Shown here one piece after another: positions 1 through 10,900 of a stretch of DNA of 64,000 nt. Within the stretch, counting starts at the first letter, position 1, and every line of letters starts with the position of its first letter. The translations under genes were made by a program, and so were the position numbers. This stretch comes from Brasenia schreberi (taxonomy: Eukaryota > Streptophyta > Magnoliopsida > Nymphaeales > Cabombaceae): the NCBI GenBank assembly GCA_036023115.1, contig JAYKKT010000087.1, positions 12,354,001 through 12,418,000 of the forward strand, in the 5' to 3' direction. A model generated the notes under the pieces. It did no database searches and was not told the origin of the DNA. It worked only from the letters and a program-made list of their open reading frames with translations.

Positions 1-1525
1 TTTGATTATGGAAGAGGTTTAGGAATATGATGAAGGCTCTTCAAAAAACGTGTAAACGTTCATGATTAACATGAGAATGCATGAAATTGGATCTCCCACA
101 CGTGGGTTTGCATGTTACCGTCGCAATGGAGTTGGATCTCTTATGCATTAAATTATTTGGATATCTCAGTGGATCAGATCCCAGGCTGCATCGATTTGTT
201 TTCTCATGAGAGAAACCACAAAGTGGGATATCAGGACCAAATCCATGAATCTGATGGGTTCATTCTAAGAGTCATTGTGAGCATGTGAAAAGGAGCTGTT
301 ACAGAATGATTCTCACGAGAATTAACGAGGCTGAACCAAAGCAAACGTTCCCCTCCTCCTCTCGCATTCATAACGTCTCATGTTTGCCGTCACGAGACTC
401 AAAAAAGGGCTTCCTCATGATAATTTAGAGGTGGCAATTTCGTGTTGCTAAGTTGCGTTCGTGTTGTTCTGTGTGATGTTGGGAGTAGTATTGCAAGTAA
501 TTTCTGCTTTCAAGTTATGCATTCGTCGCGTCATTTTGGGCTACGCATGGCGGCTATTCTTACCTTAAAAAATGCGTCCAGTCCATCCCTGTCGAGTTCG
601 GTTCGACCAGTTGCTCTTGAGGTCTTCAGCAAATACACACAGGCGGAGGATTAGCTCCTTGCCATCGTTCCCAAGCTGAAATACAGTCCTTTGAGACAAC
701 CAAGCAGAGACTCGTAAAGCCTCAGGAGTGACATAACCACTTTAGGGCAAGGTGAGACATGCGCCTTACCTCAAGTCTGACTTCGTCATCAATGGAAGTT
801 GGCTTTGTGTAAGTGTAATTCAATTGAAATATAAACCTTTCGATTAAACGACATTCATTCAAATCTTATATTTTTGAATGGAGAGAGCTCAAGAATTCTC
901 TCTCTTAGTTCAAATTCGATTCAAGGGTGTCTTATACTAACATTTTTTATACAAGAAAATACAAATGCGATTCATCCCAAAAAAATGTGTTAACACGCAC
1001 GATACTGCTTTGCGTGTCTTTGGCATGCCAATAAGCTACTGGAGTTTCTTTGACAGTTTTCAATGTTTGTTATACGTCAAAGTACAACAAAGCTCAATTC
1101 TTTCAATACCGCTTTGGGCAGACATGTGGACAGTCTTTTTTCAGGTTTTGTGATGGAATTTTGTGTCGACTCGTGTTATATTACCAGCAATTTTGGGTTT
1201 TGTATGTGTCGTCGTTTCTGCTTCATATCGAAACAGGTCAACACAAACACCACCCGAAAAAACTTGCGCAATTCTAAAGGTAAGACTTTTTGGATCGTGT
1301 TAGTGCTGGGTTTTGTTGTATTGCCAGCCCTCAGAATCATTCTCATACGGAGCCAACCGACGTCCCCTTAATAATATCGTCTAATCCACCCCATTATTAG
1401 CACCTCAATTTCTATCTAATACTTTTCAATAATTCCTCTTCCGTCGTTTAGTTTAAGGGTGAGATAATAGGAAAATTTGAACTGAGAATTTGTTTTGGAT
1501 CAGATATGCATTTCTGAATCATTCC
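1..1525. other. Intergenic, no gene seen
   Basis: Both strands hold only short open frames without recognisable domains, plausible splice partners or codon bias. The longest, at 442-654 and 1063-1371 on the plus strand, resemble no family I know. I see no repeat structure beyond AT-rich stretches. Confidence 0.55.
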
Positions 1526-1743
1526 AAATTAGCCTATTTATATAACATTACTTGTTTATATATCCAAACAAATATTAACCATTCAATTTCAAAGATGAAT
1601 GCTTGATATTTAAAATTGAAAAAATAAATAAATAATAATTATATTAAGTAAAAGTATATTTTTGCTTTTAAAATTCAAATATGAACCATTCATCTTTAAA
1701 ATTGAATGATTAATATTTGTTTAGCGTATGATATTGCTAATTT
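1526..1743. repeat. AT-rich foldback element (MITE-like)
   Basis: Two arms of about 55 bases are inverted copies of each other with few mismatches: about 1565-1620 (starting AAACAAATATTAACCATTCA) and about 1676-1726 (ending GATTAATATTTGTTTA). The outer ends share AAATTAGC at 1526 and GCTAATTT at 1736. The centre is almost pure A and T. I see no target duplication, so the superfamily is open. Confidence 0.6.
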
Positions 1744-1961
1744 CCATCTATTGTATCATCACATACCACAAAAAGAAGGCACAACAAATGGAAAAGGCAG
1801 TGACGACAGCCAACATTATCGTCTTTAGGCAGTTGTCTCTTTGGAAAATATCAGCATCATGAAAATCATATATAAATGTGTGTGTGAGAGAGAGAGAGAG
1901 TACTCTCTCACTTAGTCTCATAAGACACACGCATGTCTATGTGAAATTCTACTGCTAATTT

Positions 1962-2060
1962 TTTTTTTTGGTTACAATGGGGGACCGAAGTCAATATGAC
2001 GCCCAAGAATTGAACTCACACCTAGCCCCGTCTTAAACCTAAAGCCTCAGTAATTTAACT
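1962..2060 (-). mobile_element. tRNA-derived SINE-like copy, diverged
   Basis: On the minus strand a box-B-like motif (GAGTTCAATTCT) is followed by a 3' part ending CCCCCATTGTAAC, the same layout as the copies at 48190 and 24648. The box A part is weak. It lies just upstream of the PLAT gene. Confidence 0.45.
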
Positions 2061-2313
2061 TTGGCCATCCCATTTTATGAAACCGCTCTTCATCAAACCC
2101 ATAAGATTTTGTTGTTAGAAGGAAGGACAATTTTTCTTTCTTTATTAAAAAAATACTTCCAGTATTCTCCAAAATGCCCCTTTCGACAATTAAATCTTTT
2201 GTCCCATATTCGTAAAGAGGTAAGGCAATAATGCAAGTGCTCAACTATTTGACCCTAATACCCTCAAAATATCTTCTTCTTACAAAGAAAAAAGGCATTG
2301 TCGATATCTCGCG

Positions 2314-2322
2314 TTTATAAAG
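2314..2322 (+). promoter_or_regulatory. Probable TATA box of the PLAT gene
   Basis: TTTATAAAG lies about 60 bases before the first ATG of the PLAT-domain gene, which would place the transcript start near 2347 and give a 5' leader of about 35 bases. Confidence 0.5.
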
Positions 2323-2382
2323 ATCCGTAGGGGCGTCTGCTCGTTGTCAATATTCTCGTTTTTTTAGAAGTGAAAGAAAGAT

Positions 2383-3436
2383 ATGACTATGGAACCGATT
2401 CGCCACTTCTATAGTGTCCTGCTCGTCGTTCTTCTCCTCAATCCATCAGCAAGCACATCTGTAAGTATCATCATCAATACGCATGAAAAACATCATCATC
2501 ATCATTATCATCACCGATGAATCATTATTATGAACACAGACCAATCATGGTGTATGCAATAAGATGCATGTTTTCAACATGACTACCATTCCGGCATAGT
2601 GATGGCTGATTTCATGATGCCTCTTCATTACTTTTTCTTAAGAAAGAAGGAAAAAAGGCAAACTCGTCTACTGCCACCAAACATGCACAGCATAGGGACT
2701 CGAGGCCCTTGAATGCCGTCCATCTGTGCGATGAACGGTTGGTTTGATATACGGGTTTTGCAAAATTTTCCTTCATTAATCATTGTTAGATAAACTTTCA
2801 AACAAAAAAAAATCGGGACTGGGTGTATCATGATCCATCCACATGGCGTCATAACCATTGATGACCGGCGCCATCAGAATGATTCATCGTCATCACTGCT
2901 TAGACATCACCATCATTACACCACCACCATCAAGCTTCTGATCATCACAGGATGTCAAGGACACTTGCGTGTACTCGGTGTTCATCAGGACGGGATCCAT
3001 CATCAAGGGGGGAACTGACTCCAAGATCTCCCTCACCGTCTCCGACTCCTCCTCCGGCGAGGGGGTATACGTGCCGGATCTGGAAACGTGGGGCTTGATG
3101 GAAAAGGGTCACGATTACTACGAGCGCGGTAACCTGGACATTTTCAGCGGGAGGAGCAAGTGCCTGAACGGTCGGATCTGCTACCTCAACCTTACATCGG
3201 ACGGCACCGGATGGGGCCACGGCTGGTACGTGGAGTACGTAGAGGTGACCGCCACCGGGCCTCATCTGGGTTGCAGCCAGACCATCTTCTACGTCCGCCA
3301 GTGGCTCGCCCTCGACGCACCACCCTACCGTCTGTACTCCATCATCGACGGCTGTGATGGCAACTCCGCCGACACCACCCCCAACTTCAATCGCCGGAGA
3401 TCCGTTTTCTATGGTGATGGCAATGATGCCATTTGA
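2383..3436 (+). CDS. PLAT/LH2-domain secreted protein (PLAT-plant-stress type)
   Basis: Exon 1 is 2383-2460 and exon 2 is 2951-3436, joined in phase 0 (donor GTAAGT at 2461, acceptor AG at 2949-2950), giving 187 residues. Residues 1 to about 25 form a signal peptide (short basic start, then VLLVVLLL). Exon 2 carries one PLAT domain, from CVYSVFIRTGS through GTDSKISL, WGLMEKGHDYYERGNLDIF, GWYVEYVEVT and IFYVRQWLALD. Length and layout match plant PLAT1-3 and embryo-specific ATS3-like proteins, which are secretory-pathway proteins linked to abiotic stress tolerance. The exact role here is not visible from sequence. The second exon is much more GC-rich than its surroundings, and the intron holds CATCAT-type repeats. 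A 174-codon frame on the opposite strand of exon 2 is a shadow. The first of two in-frame Met codons (M1, M3) was chosen. Confidence 0.88.
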
Positions 3437-4938
3437 CTCTTGATGATGACGGCTCTCATGGATGATCATTCACACCATCTTCTTCAATCATACCATCATA
3501 ATGTAGCTTCAATCCTTCTGCACCAACCGCTTGTGTGGGACAGACTTCCCTTCGAAAATATATTATCCTTGGCTTTTGGCAAGAACCCCACGGGATACAC
3601 GTTACGGAGTATGTATACAAGTATGTTATGTTGTATCATATAATATTGTTTCTCATTTAGTGAAAAAAACAATAAAAAATGGATAAAAGTATAAAAAAAT
3701 GAAATGAGAAAGGTATGACTAGACATGGCTAGTGCCGAACCAGTTCGGTGGGTTGAACCAGAATTACATTGCTCGTCGAACCAACGATATCCGGAATACG
3801 TCGCATCAGCTCCAGAATTGTTCTCACTTTGGTTACAGTTCATGATTTTTTAAAGCCGACTTAGAACCAAAATTGACAGTTGCAAATTATGTTTTAAATG
3901 ATTTTGTAAAACTTTTTAAGACTGGACACTTAAAAAAGTAAGATTGATAATAAAATAAAAAGCTATGAGAAATAAGATAGCAAACACATTAAAATAGGTA
4001 GAAGAAAGTTAGCCTTCTCATTGTCTAAATATATATATATATATATTATAAGAGAAAGAGAAAAAAATTGAGAGATGTTAGACATTTTCTCATATCAAAG
4101 TCAACATCAATACAAGATTTGATACTATTTAATGCATTAAATATGATTTGTGACAAGTACTTTGATATAAACTGTCTAGCAACTCTTTGTGGAGTAAAAT
4201 ACTAGTACATCATAATATCAAGCTCCACGACAGTAAAGAATCTATGAAACTAGCCTCACATAGTGATTAAAAAAGTATGACAACATGGTATGATATGCGT
4301 GGATAAATTGGTTAAAATGATTCAGTGACCTAGATTGTAATAGACCAGTTAATGTAAAATATCACTATATCGTGGTCTTATTATAGAATACAATACTTGT
4401 AATATTACCGATACGTACTGAGCATCATGATGAATTACTTATCACCACCTAATAATGCAAAGTGACCAGATAAGTCCAAACAATTAGTGTACGTCTGCTT
4501 TGCTCTTTGAGTCGGAATCTTATAAGAATGTGATTTCCAAAGAAAAGGAAGTGACTCTGGCACAATGGGGAGGCCGAAGCCAGTTATTTAAGTCATAGTT
4601 CAAGCACAATGGATTCGTTCGGTTTCGGTTCTGGGTCCAATTCGATGGGTAGACGGTTTCGCGAGATACAGATCAAAACATCGAGTTTGCTCTCAAAACC
4701 CAATCAAAATTGACCTGTTCTCCGCACACACCACGCAATAACAATAGCACCGCCGCTCTGCACTTCTTCTCGGAGGCGCCTTCAATTCGTCACTTCACTA
4801 AATTTGAAGTTCAGAGAGAGAGAGAGAGGTCTCCTTCCCCTCTTCCTACGCCTCGGCTCTCTGAATCCTTGGGGTTTTCCATCTGCGGTTCGGCCACGGA
4901 AACCCTAATTGCAACGGGAACCGGACCGCACGTTTGTC
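3437..4938. other. Intergenic between PLAT and SMPD4-like genes
   Basis: AT-rich with a short (AT)n run near 4028-4047. No coding family was recognised. The last 200 bases become richer in C and T with a GA run (4815-4828), consistent with the 5' leader of the following gene. Confidence 0.5.
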
Positions 4939-7900
4939 ATGGATTCTTTCCACAGAGCTCAGGAACTGGCGTCTCTCATTATGCAGTCCACCTCTCCGTC
5001 CGACGTTGCCTCCGCTGTCCGTTCCTTCCTCCTTAACCACCCCGCAGATCAATCTCGCCCGTTCTTCTCCACGGTATTCCCCGTCCTGGTCTGCAAAATC
5101 TTCGGTTTCGATGCCTCTCTCTCTCAGAAACCGCCATTCCCTCTCGGATGGATTGATTGCTTTCAGGATGGAGATCTCTCGCGCGATATCTTTGGTCTCC
5201 TTTCCCCTTCCAGCTTCCTCCTTTCATCGATCTTCGCTGCAGATAGGCGATCTCTGGTTAAATTCGTGTTTCCAGTAGAGAGGTTGCCGGAGTGGGTGAA
5301 GGTCGTCATAGCGAACGATCGGTACCGTCCTTTCTTGCCGGAACTGTGTCCATTATTCGCTTCAAGAATCAAGGAGGATTCTGGGCAGGTTCAGGTGAAC
5401 GTTTTTGAATACTATATGTTCTGGTTTGCTTATTATCCGGTTTGTAGAGGAAAAGGGCAAAGCTCAGTATCTCTAGTTACTAGAAAGAAGACGAGGTTTA
5501 GGTTAGAGAAGTGGACTTCATCTTTGTCCGTGTTGCATATCCGTAGTAAAGCAACGTGTTCAAAGACGGAGATGAGTCTCTACTGTAGGCTTCTATACGC
5601 TTATCTCCGTGCATTTGTTCCTGGCCAGAGGCTCAGCTCTTCGGCTTATCCTTATCGGGGTTCATTGCTTCATTACTCTTCCGACGACGATGGCTATGTT
5701 AAATCGAGAGCAGAGTTCGTTGTATATACTTATGTTCAGTTTTGGTTTATTGACAATGACTTCTCGCCGGTACCTGTGAACGTTCAGCGGTCGATCGGAG
5801 TTTCTTTTGCCTTCCGTGATGCCTTGGATGCTCTTCCTCCTGCTGCAGGCATGGCTGGGATTTTGACAATGTTACTTGAGTACTTAAATTTTAATGCAAT
5901 ACACGCTGATGATACCTTGGATTCAAGATTAAAAATTTCTTCTTCGAACGAATTAGCAAGGCATGGTTATCGTTTAGAGCCATGGAACTTATGTTTGGAA
6001 TTATGTTGGCACACCCTCTGATATGTGGAACAATATGGCTATACATATTAGGAAAGTGGCGAAAGATGTGTTAGGGGTATCTAAGGGAGGTGTACCGGCA
6101 CAAAAAGAAGCTTGGTGGTGGAGTGAAGTAGTACAAAACAAAATCAAGGCAAAGAGGGCATGTTACAAATTACATTATGCTAAGAAAACTAGTGAAACTT
6201 TAGAAGCTTATAAGAAAGCAAAGAAGGAAGCAAAAAAGGCCGTTAGTGAAGCAAAAGCTAAGATTTGGGAGGACTTATATAAAAAACTCAACTCAAAAGA
6301 GGGTGAAAGAGATATTTTTAGGATAGCTAGGGCTAGAGATAAGAAAACTAAAGATCTTAATTATGTTAGATGCATAAAAGACGAGGATGAAAAAATTCTA
6401 GTGGCAAATGATGATATAAGAAATAGATGGAAAAACTATTTTTATAATCTTTTTAATGAAAATAAAGATGTTAGTATTAGTTTAGGAGATTTAGCCAAGT
6501 CAGAAAAGTATATAAACCACAATTTCTACCGACGTATTCAAAAGAATGAAGTCAAAGAGGCTCTTAAACATATGAAGAGTGGTAAATCGGTAGGACCAGA
6601 TAATATTCCTATAGAAGTTTGGAAAATACTAGGAGAAATAGGAATCACTTGGCTCACAAGACTATTTAATGAAATATGGAAAAACCAAAAGATGCCCGAG
6701 GAATGGAGAGCAAGTACACTTATACCCGTATATAAGAACAAGGGAAACATTCAAAATTGTGCGAATTATCGAGGTATCAAGTTAATGAGTCATACTATGA
6801 AATTATGGGAAAGAATTATTGAACGTAGGTTAAGACAAGTATCAAGTACAACAGAGAACCAATTTGGATTTATGCCAGGTAGATCTACTATTGAAGCGAT
6901 TCACCTTTTGAGACGTCTTATGGAACATTTTAGAGCAAAAAAGAAAGACCTTCACATGATATTTATTGATTTAGAAAAAGCTTATGATAGGGTACCGAGG
7001 GAGGTTCTTTGGAGAACTTTGGAAAAAAGAGGTATCCCATTGACATATATTAACCTTATAAGAGACATGTATGATGGTGCAAAAACATGTGTGAGGACTC
7101 ATGAAGGAATGACAGACTTCTTTGAAGTTAATATTGGGTTACATCAAGGATCAACTTTAAGTCCATACTTATTTATAATGGTGATGGATGAGTTAACAAA
7201 ACATATTCAAGATGAAGTACCTTGGTGTATGTTATTTGCAGATGACATTGTATTAGTGGAGGAGTCTAAGGAAAAAGTTAATAGAAAATTGGAACTATGG
7301 AGAGAAACATTAGAAAACAAAGGCCTTCGACTTAGTAGAACAAAGACAGAATATATGGAATGTAAGTTTGATCATTTGGCTATTTCAGAGGACATAGAAA
7401 TTAAAATTGGCACACATTGCATTCCCCAAAAGGAAAGTTTTAAATACTTAGGGTCAATTTTTCAAAGTGATGGAAGAATTGATGGAGATGTTACACATAG
7501 AATTAATGCTGGTTGGTTAAAATGGAGAGGAGCATCAGGTATTCTTTGTGATAAGAAGATACCATTAAAATTAAAAGGTAAATATTATAGAGCAGCAGTT
7601 AGGCCTGCCATGTTTTATGGTTCTGAGTGTTGGGCAGTTAATCATCAACATGTACAAAAGATGTCTGTGACAGAAATGAAGATGTTGAGATGGATGAGTG
7701 GTCATACAAGAAAAGACCGTATACATAATGAGGTTATTAGAAACAAATTAGGAGTGGCACCAATAGAGGATAAAATGAGAGAACATCGTTTAAGATGGTT
7801 TGGACATATAGAAAGAAGATCAAAAGAAGAACCAGTAAGAAGGTTAGAAAACCTAAATTTGGAAAGTATTAAAAGAGGTAGAGGACGACCACAAAAGTGT

Positions 7901-10900
7901 TGGAAAGAAACAATAAAGAATGATCTAGCTTATTGGGAGTTAACTGCTAACATGGCACACGATAGAGATATGTGGAAACAAAGAATCCATGTAGCCGACC
8001 CCGTCTAGTATGGGAAAAGGCTTAGTTGTTGTTGTTGTTGTTGTTGTTAGGTGGCAAGATTTTGTGGTGTCAAATTACCTCTTCTACACGTCACTTGTTC
8101 TATATTTCCTCAGCTTTGCTCATACGTTTCTTCATGTGGACGTGGAGGTGATACTGCAGATGTCACTGAAGGTATTCATCTTTCCCTTCTTTAATAAGTT
8201 AGCCCATATGAAATGCATTTCAACAGCCAAGGGATGCCTTTGGTGGAGTTTCTACAATATGTCTCTGTATTTTAGTACCATCAAGAAAATAAGGGGTTGT
8301 TTGCTTCCCGGGGCTGCTTCGGCCGTATGAATCATCATACAGAATGAAGCCGACCACTGCACGGTGCCACTTCATCCCGGGGAGCGTGTTCTTTTACACT
8401 CTTCCCACCATGAATAGTGGGGACGCAGCTGCATGGGGTAAACCCCATGCTGCTCTGAAGTACTTTGGACTTGGATGATTGATGTTGTGGTCACTTTGGG
8501 CTAATCTGTTATACTCGTGCTTGAGTTATGTAGATCGTTTTGTTGCATATTAGAAATGGTCATTTTGCAGCTTCACTCATTTTACCACACGATAGTTGTC
8601 TCTGCTAGGGTCGCTCTTTTCGTTTATTGTTCTCTGTCTCAAGTCTAAGGCTGAATTTGAAACAGATTGAGAGTGAGTCTCCGTCGGACTCAGTTTCTCA
8701 TGACACCACTTTGACAGTGATAGCCCAATTTCCCGATGGTTCAAGTTCTCTGCATAGATTTCCTACCTTCTGAGGTTGGAATTCCAATGCGGGTGCTATG
8801 AAGTATGAACCAATGTCATAGCTTTCAATAATCAGGGACACAAAAACATGACCATGCTTGGTAATGAACCAATGTCATAGCTTTCAATAATCAGGGACAC
8901 AAAAACATGACCATGCTTGGTACATAATTGATGCATGTAAGTTCTTTAGAAGTCTTAGCATCAAGAACGCTATTTTCCAAATAAGTTCTTGTGAATCGTT
9001 CAAGCACCCTGAATTCTTGTGTTATTTTTGCACACTTCACCTTCAGTGCTTTTTCTTTTCATGAAATTTCACGTGTAGTTACTTCCCTTCATGCATAACT
9101 AATCTATATTATGCATTAGAGCCCACATGATATACAAACTTTTTTCTTTACCAAGCTTGTATTTGTCAGAGTTAAGTTTTTTCTTTAAATGTCTTCTTCT
9201 CTTTTTTTCTTGTATCTGTTGAAAGACCCTGGCCCTTTTCTGACGTTCTCTAATGATTACTTGAGCAATTATGTCAATCTCGTGATCTGAAAAATGCCAC
9301 TGTGTCTTTCATGTTTCTAAAAAGTTTAGGATGTGGAAAACCTTGCAAAATACAAAAGGGGGATCCTTGAATGTCATTAAATGGGAGATGTTGGGTTTAA
9401 TCATGCTAAGCATTTTTGGTTTCAAGCAGCAAGCTATCTCATGTAGATCTGCTTCTCATCCCCACCCCCACCCCCCACCCCCCACCCCCACACACAATGA
9501 TTTGTTCACGATAAATATCAGCAGTTCTGCTTGGAAACCTTGTTCAAGTGAATACCTAGCATAGGCAAGAATGTAGGTTCTAGCCTTGAGGTTTTCTGTT
9601 CCTGGGTGCAGGTGGAGCCAAGCCTCAGGTGTTGTTTTCCTGGGTAACGAATAAGAAGACCCTGGAATTATTTTATATCCATCATCGTGTTAAATTGGGA
9701 GATTATCCTATTAGCGCATATACTTCAAAATCCACCATAGTATATGGCTTTGGTCATCATTTTGGAAATAAAACACAAACAACGGCCAAGTAAGTCTAAT
9801 GTTCACATGTTTGATGATGAATAATGCAGACATGTTTCATTCTTGTCATTTTGACTTTCAAGTTACTTATCTTGATATCTTGAACTTGACACATCACTGG
9901 CTATGTTTTTTATTCAGTAACCATTGAAGTGTCAATCATCTTTGTCAACATGAGGTCATGCAAACAGGTAGAGATTAGATCTCTTAGGTTGTTTAATCAT
10001 CACATTTGATGACTTGGACAATTATGTGCAGGTGTGTCATATGTAACTAAGTACGTAAATATGTGCATTAACCTTGATAAATGCATATGCAAGTACAAAG
10101 AGAAGTGTTCTGCTCTTGGTTGACCATAGTCAACCGTCTGTAGGTATTTGACTCAGAGTTGTATTGACAGTGCTATATATAAGGGCTCAGTCATGTGATG
10201 CATGTTAATATTGTATTGATATTTACCGCAACTTTTTCCTTTTAAAAGGAAAAATTTAAAAGAAACTCTAAGATATGGGTGATATAGGCTTTCCTTATCT
10301 TACAATACAGTGGGATACACCTAAAGTACGGGTGCAATACACCCCTATCTTACAATATGGGATATACTCTGGTACCTTACAATATGGAGACCATTTGGTG
10401 TACGAGGAGACATCATATTTCTAATGGCAAATTGGGAATCAATAGGATATATTAAATGTAATTAAACATTTGTATTTTCTTTAATCTTATTCTTCTTTTT
10501 ATGTAATTCAGCTCAGCAGCCTTGCTGCCATGGGATCCAACAGCTAGATTTCTAGCCATTGGAAGCAGCAACGGCAAGAAATCTAGTTGTTTGGACCATA
10601 GTGGCTGTTAATGGCTATCCTCCATAAAAGACCCCATGCTGTATATTATTTGGCATGCCTTGTGGCATGATAATGGGAAGATCTCTGTATTAGCATTCTG
10701 TTATACACATTTCTGCTGTTATTTTGCACTTTGTTGGAGTGCAATATGGTCACTTTTGTGACTGATTTTCTGTGAAGTGCATTGATGGACTGTGGCAGCC
10801 ACCATCAAAGTATTCTAGGAGCAGAATCTTACAATGTATCACATGACATGCAAGATGCATTACGGCACTGGTTTAACTGTAGGTATAGTCTGGTTGAGGT

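Noticed and set aside
442..1371. Plus-strand frames of 60-100 codons near the left end
   Set aside because: No domain, codon bias or splice context supports them.
2945..3469. 174-codon frame on the minus strand across PLAT exon 2
   Set aside because: It is antisense to a well-supported GC-rich exon and has no recognisable domain.
5950..6000. [11 protein letters not shown] as firm SMPD4 coding sequence
   Set aside because: It resembles a family motif, but similar WNL sequence also occurs upstream of MWNNM in RTE LINEs. The boundary was left open.
8290..8460. PIF/Harbinger-like left end GGGGTTGTTTGCTTCC
   Set aside because: No matching inverted right end or TAA duplication was found.
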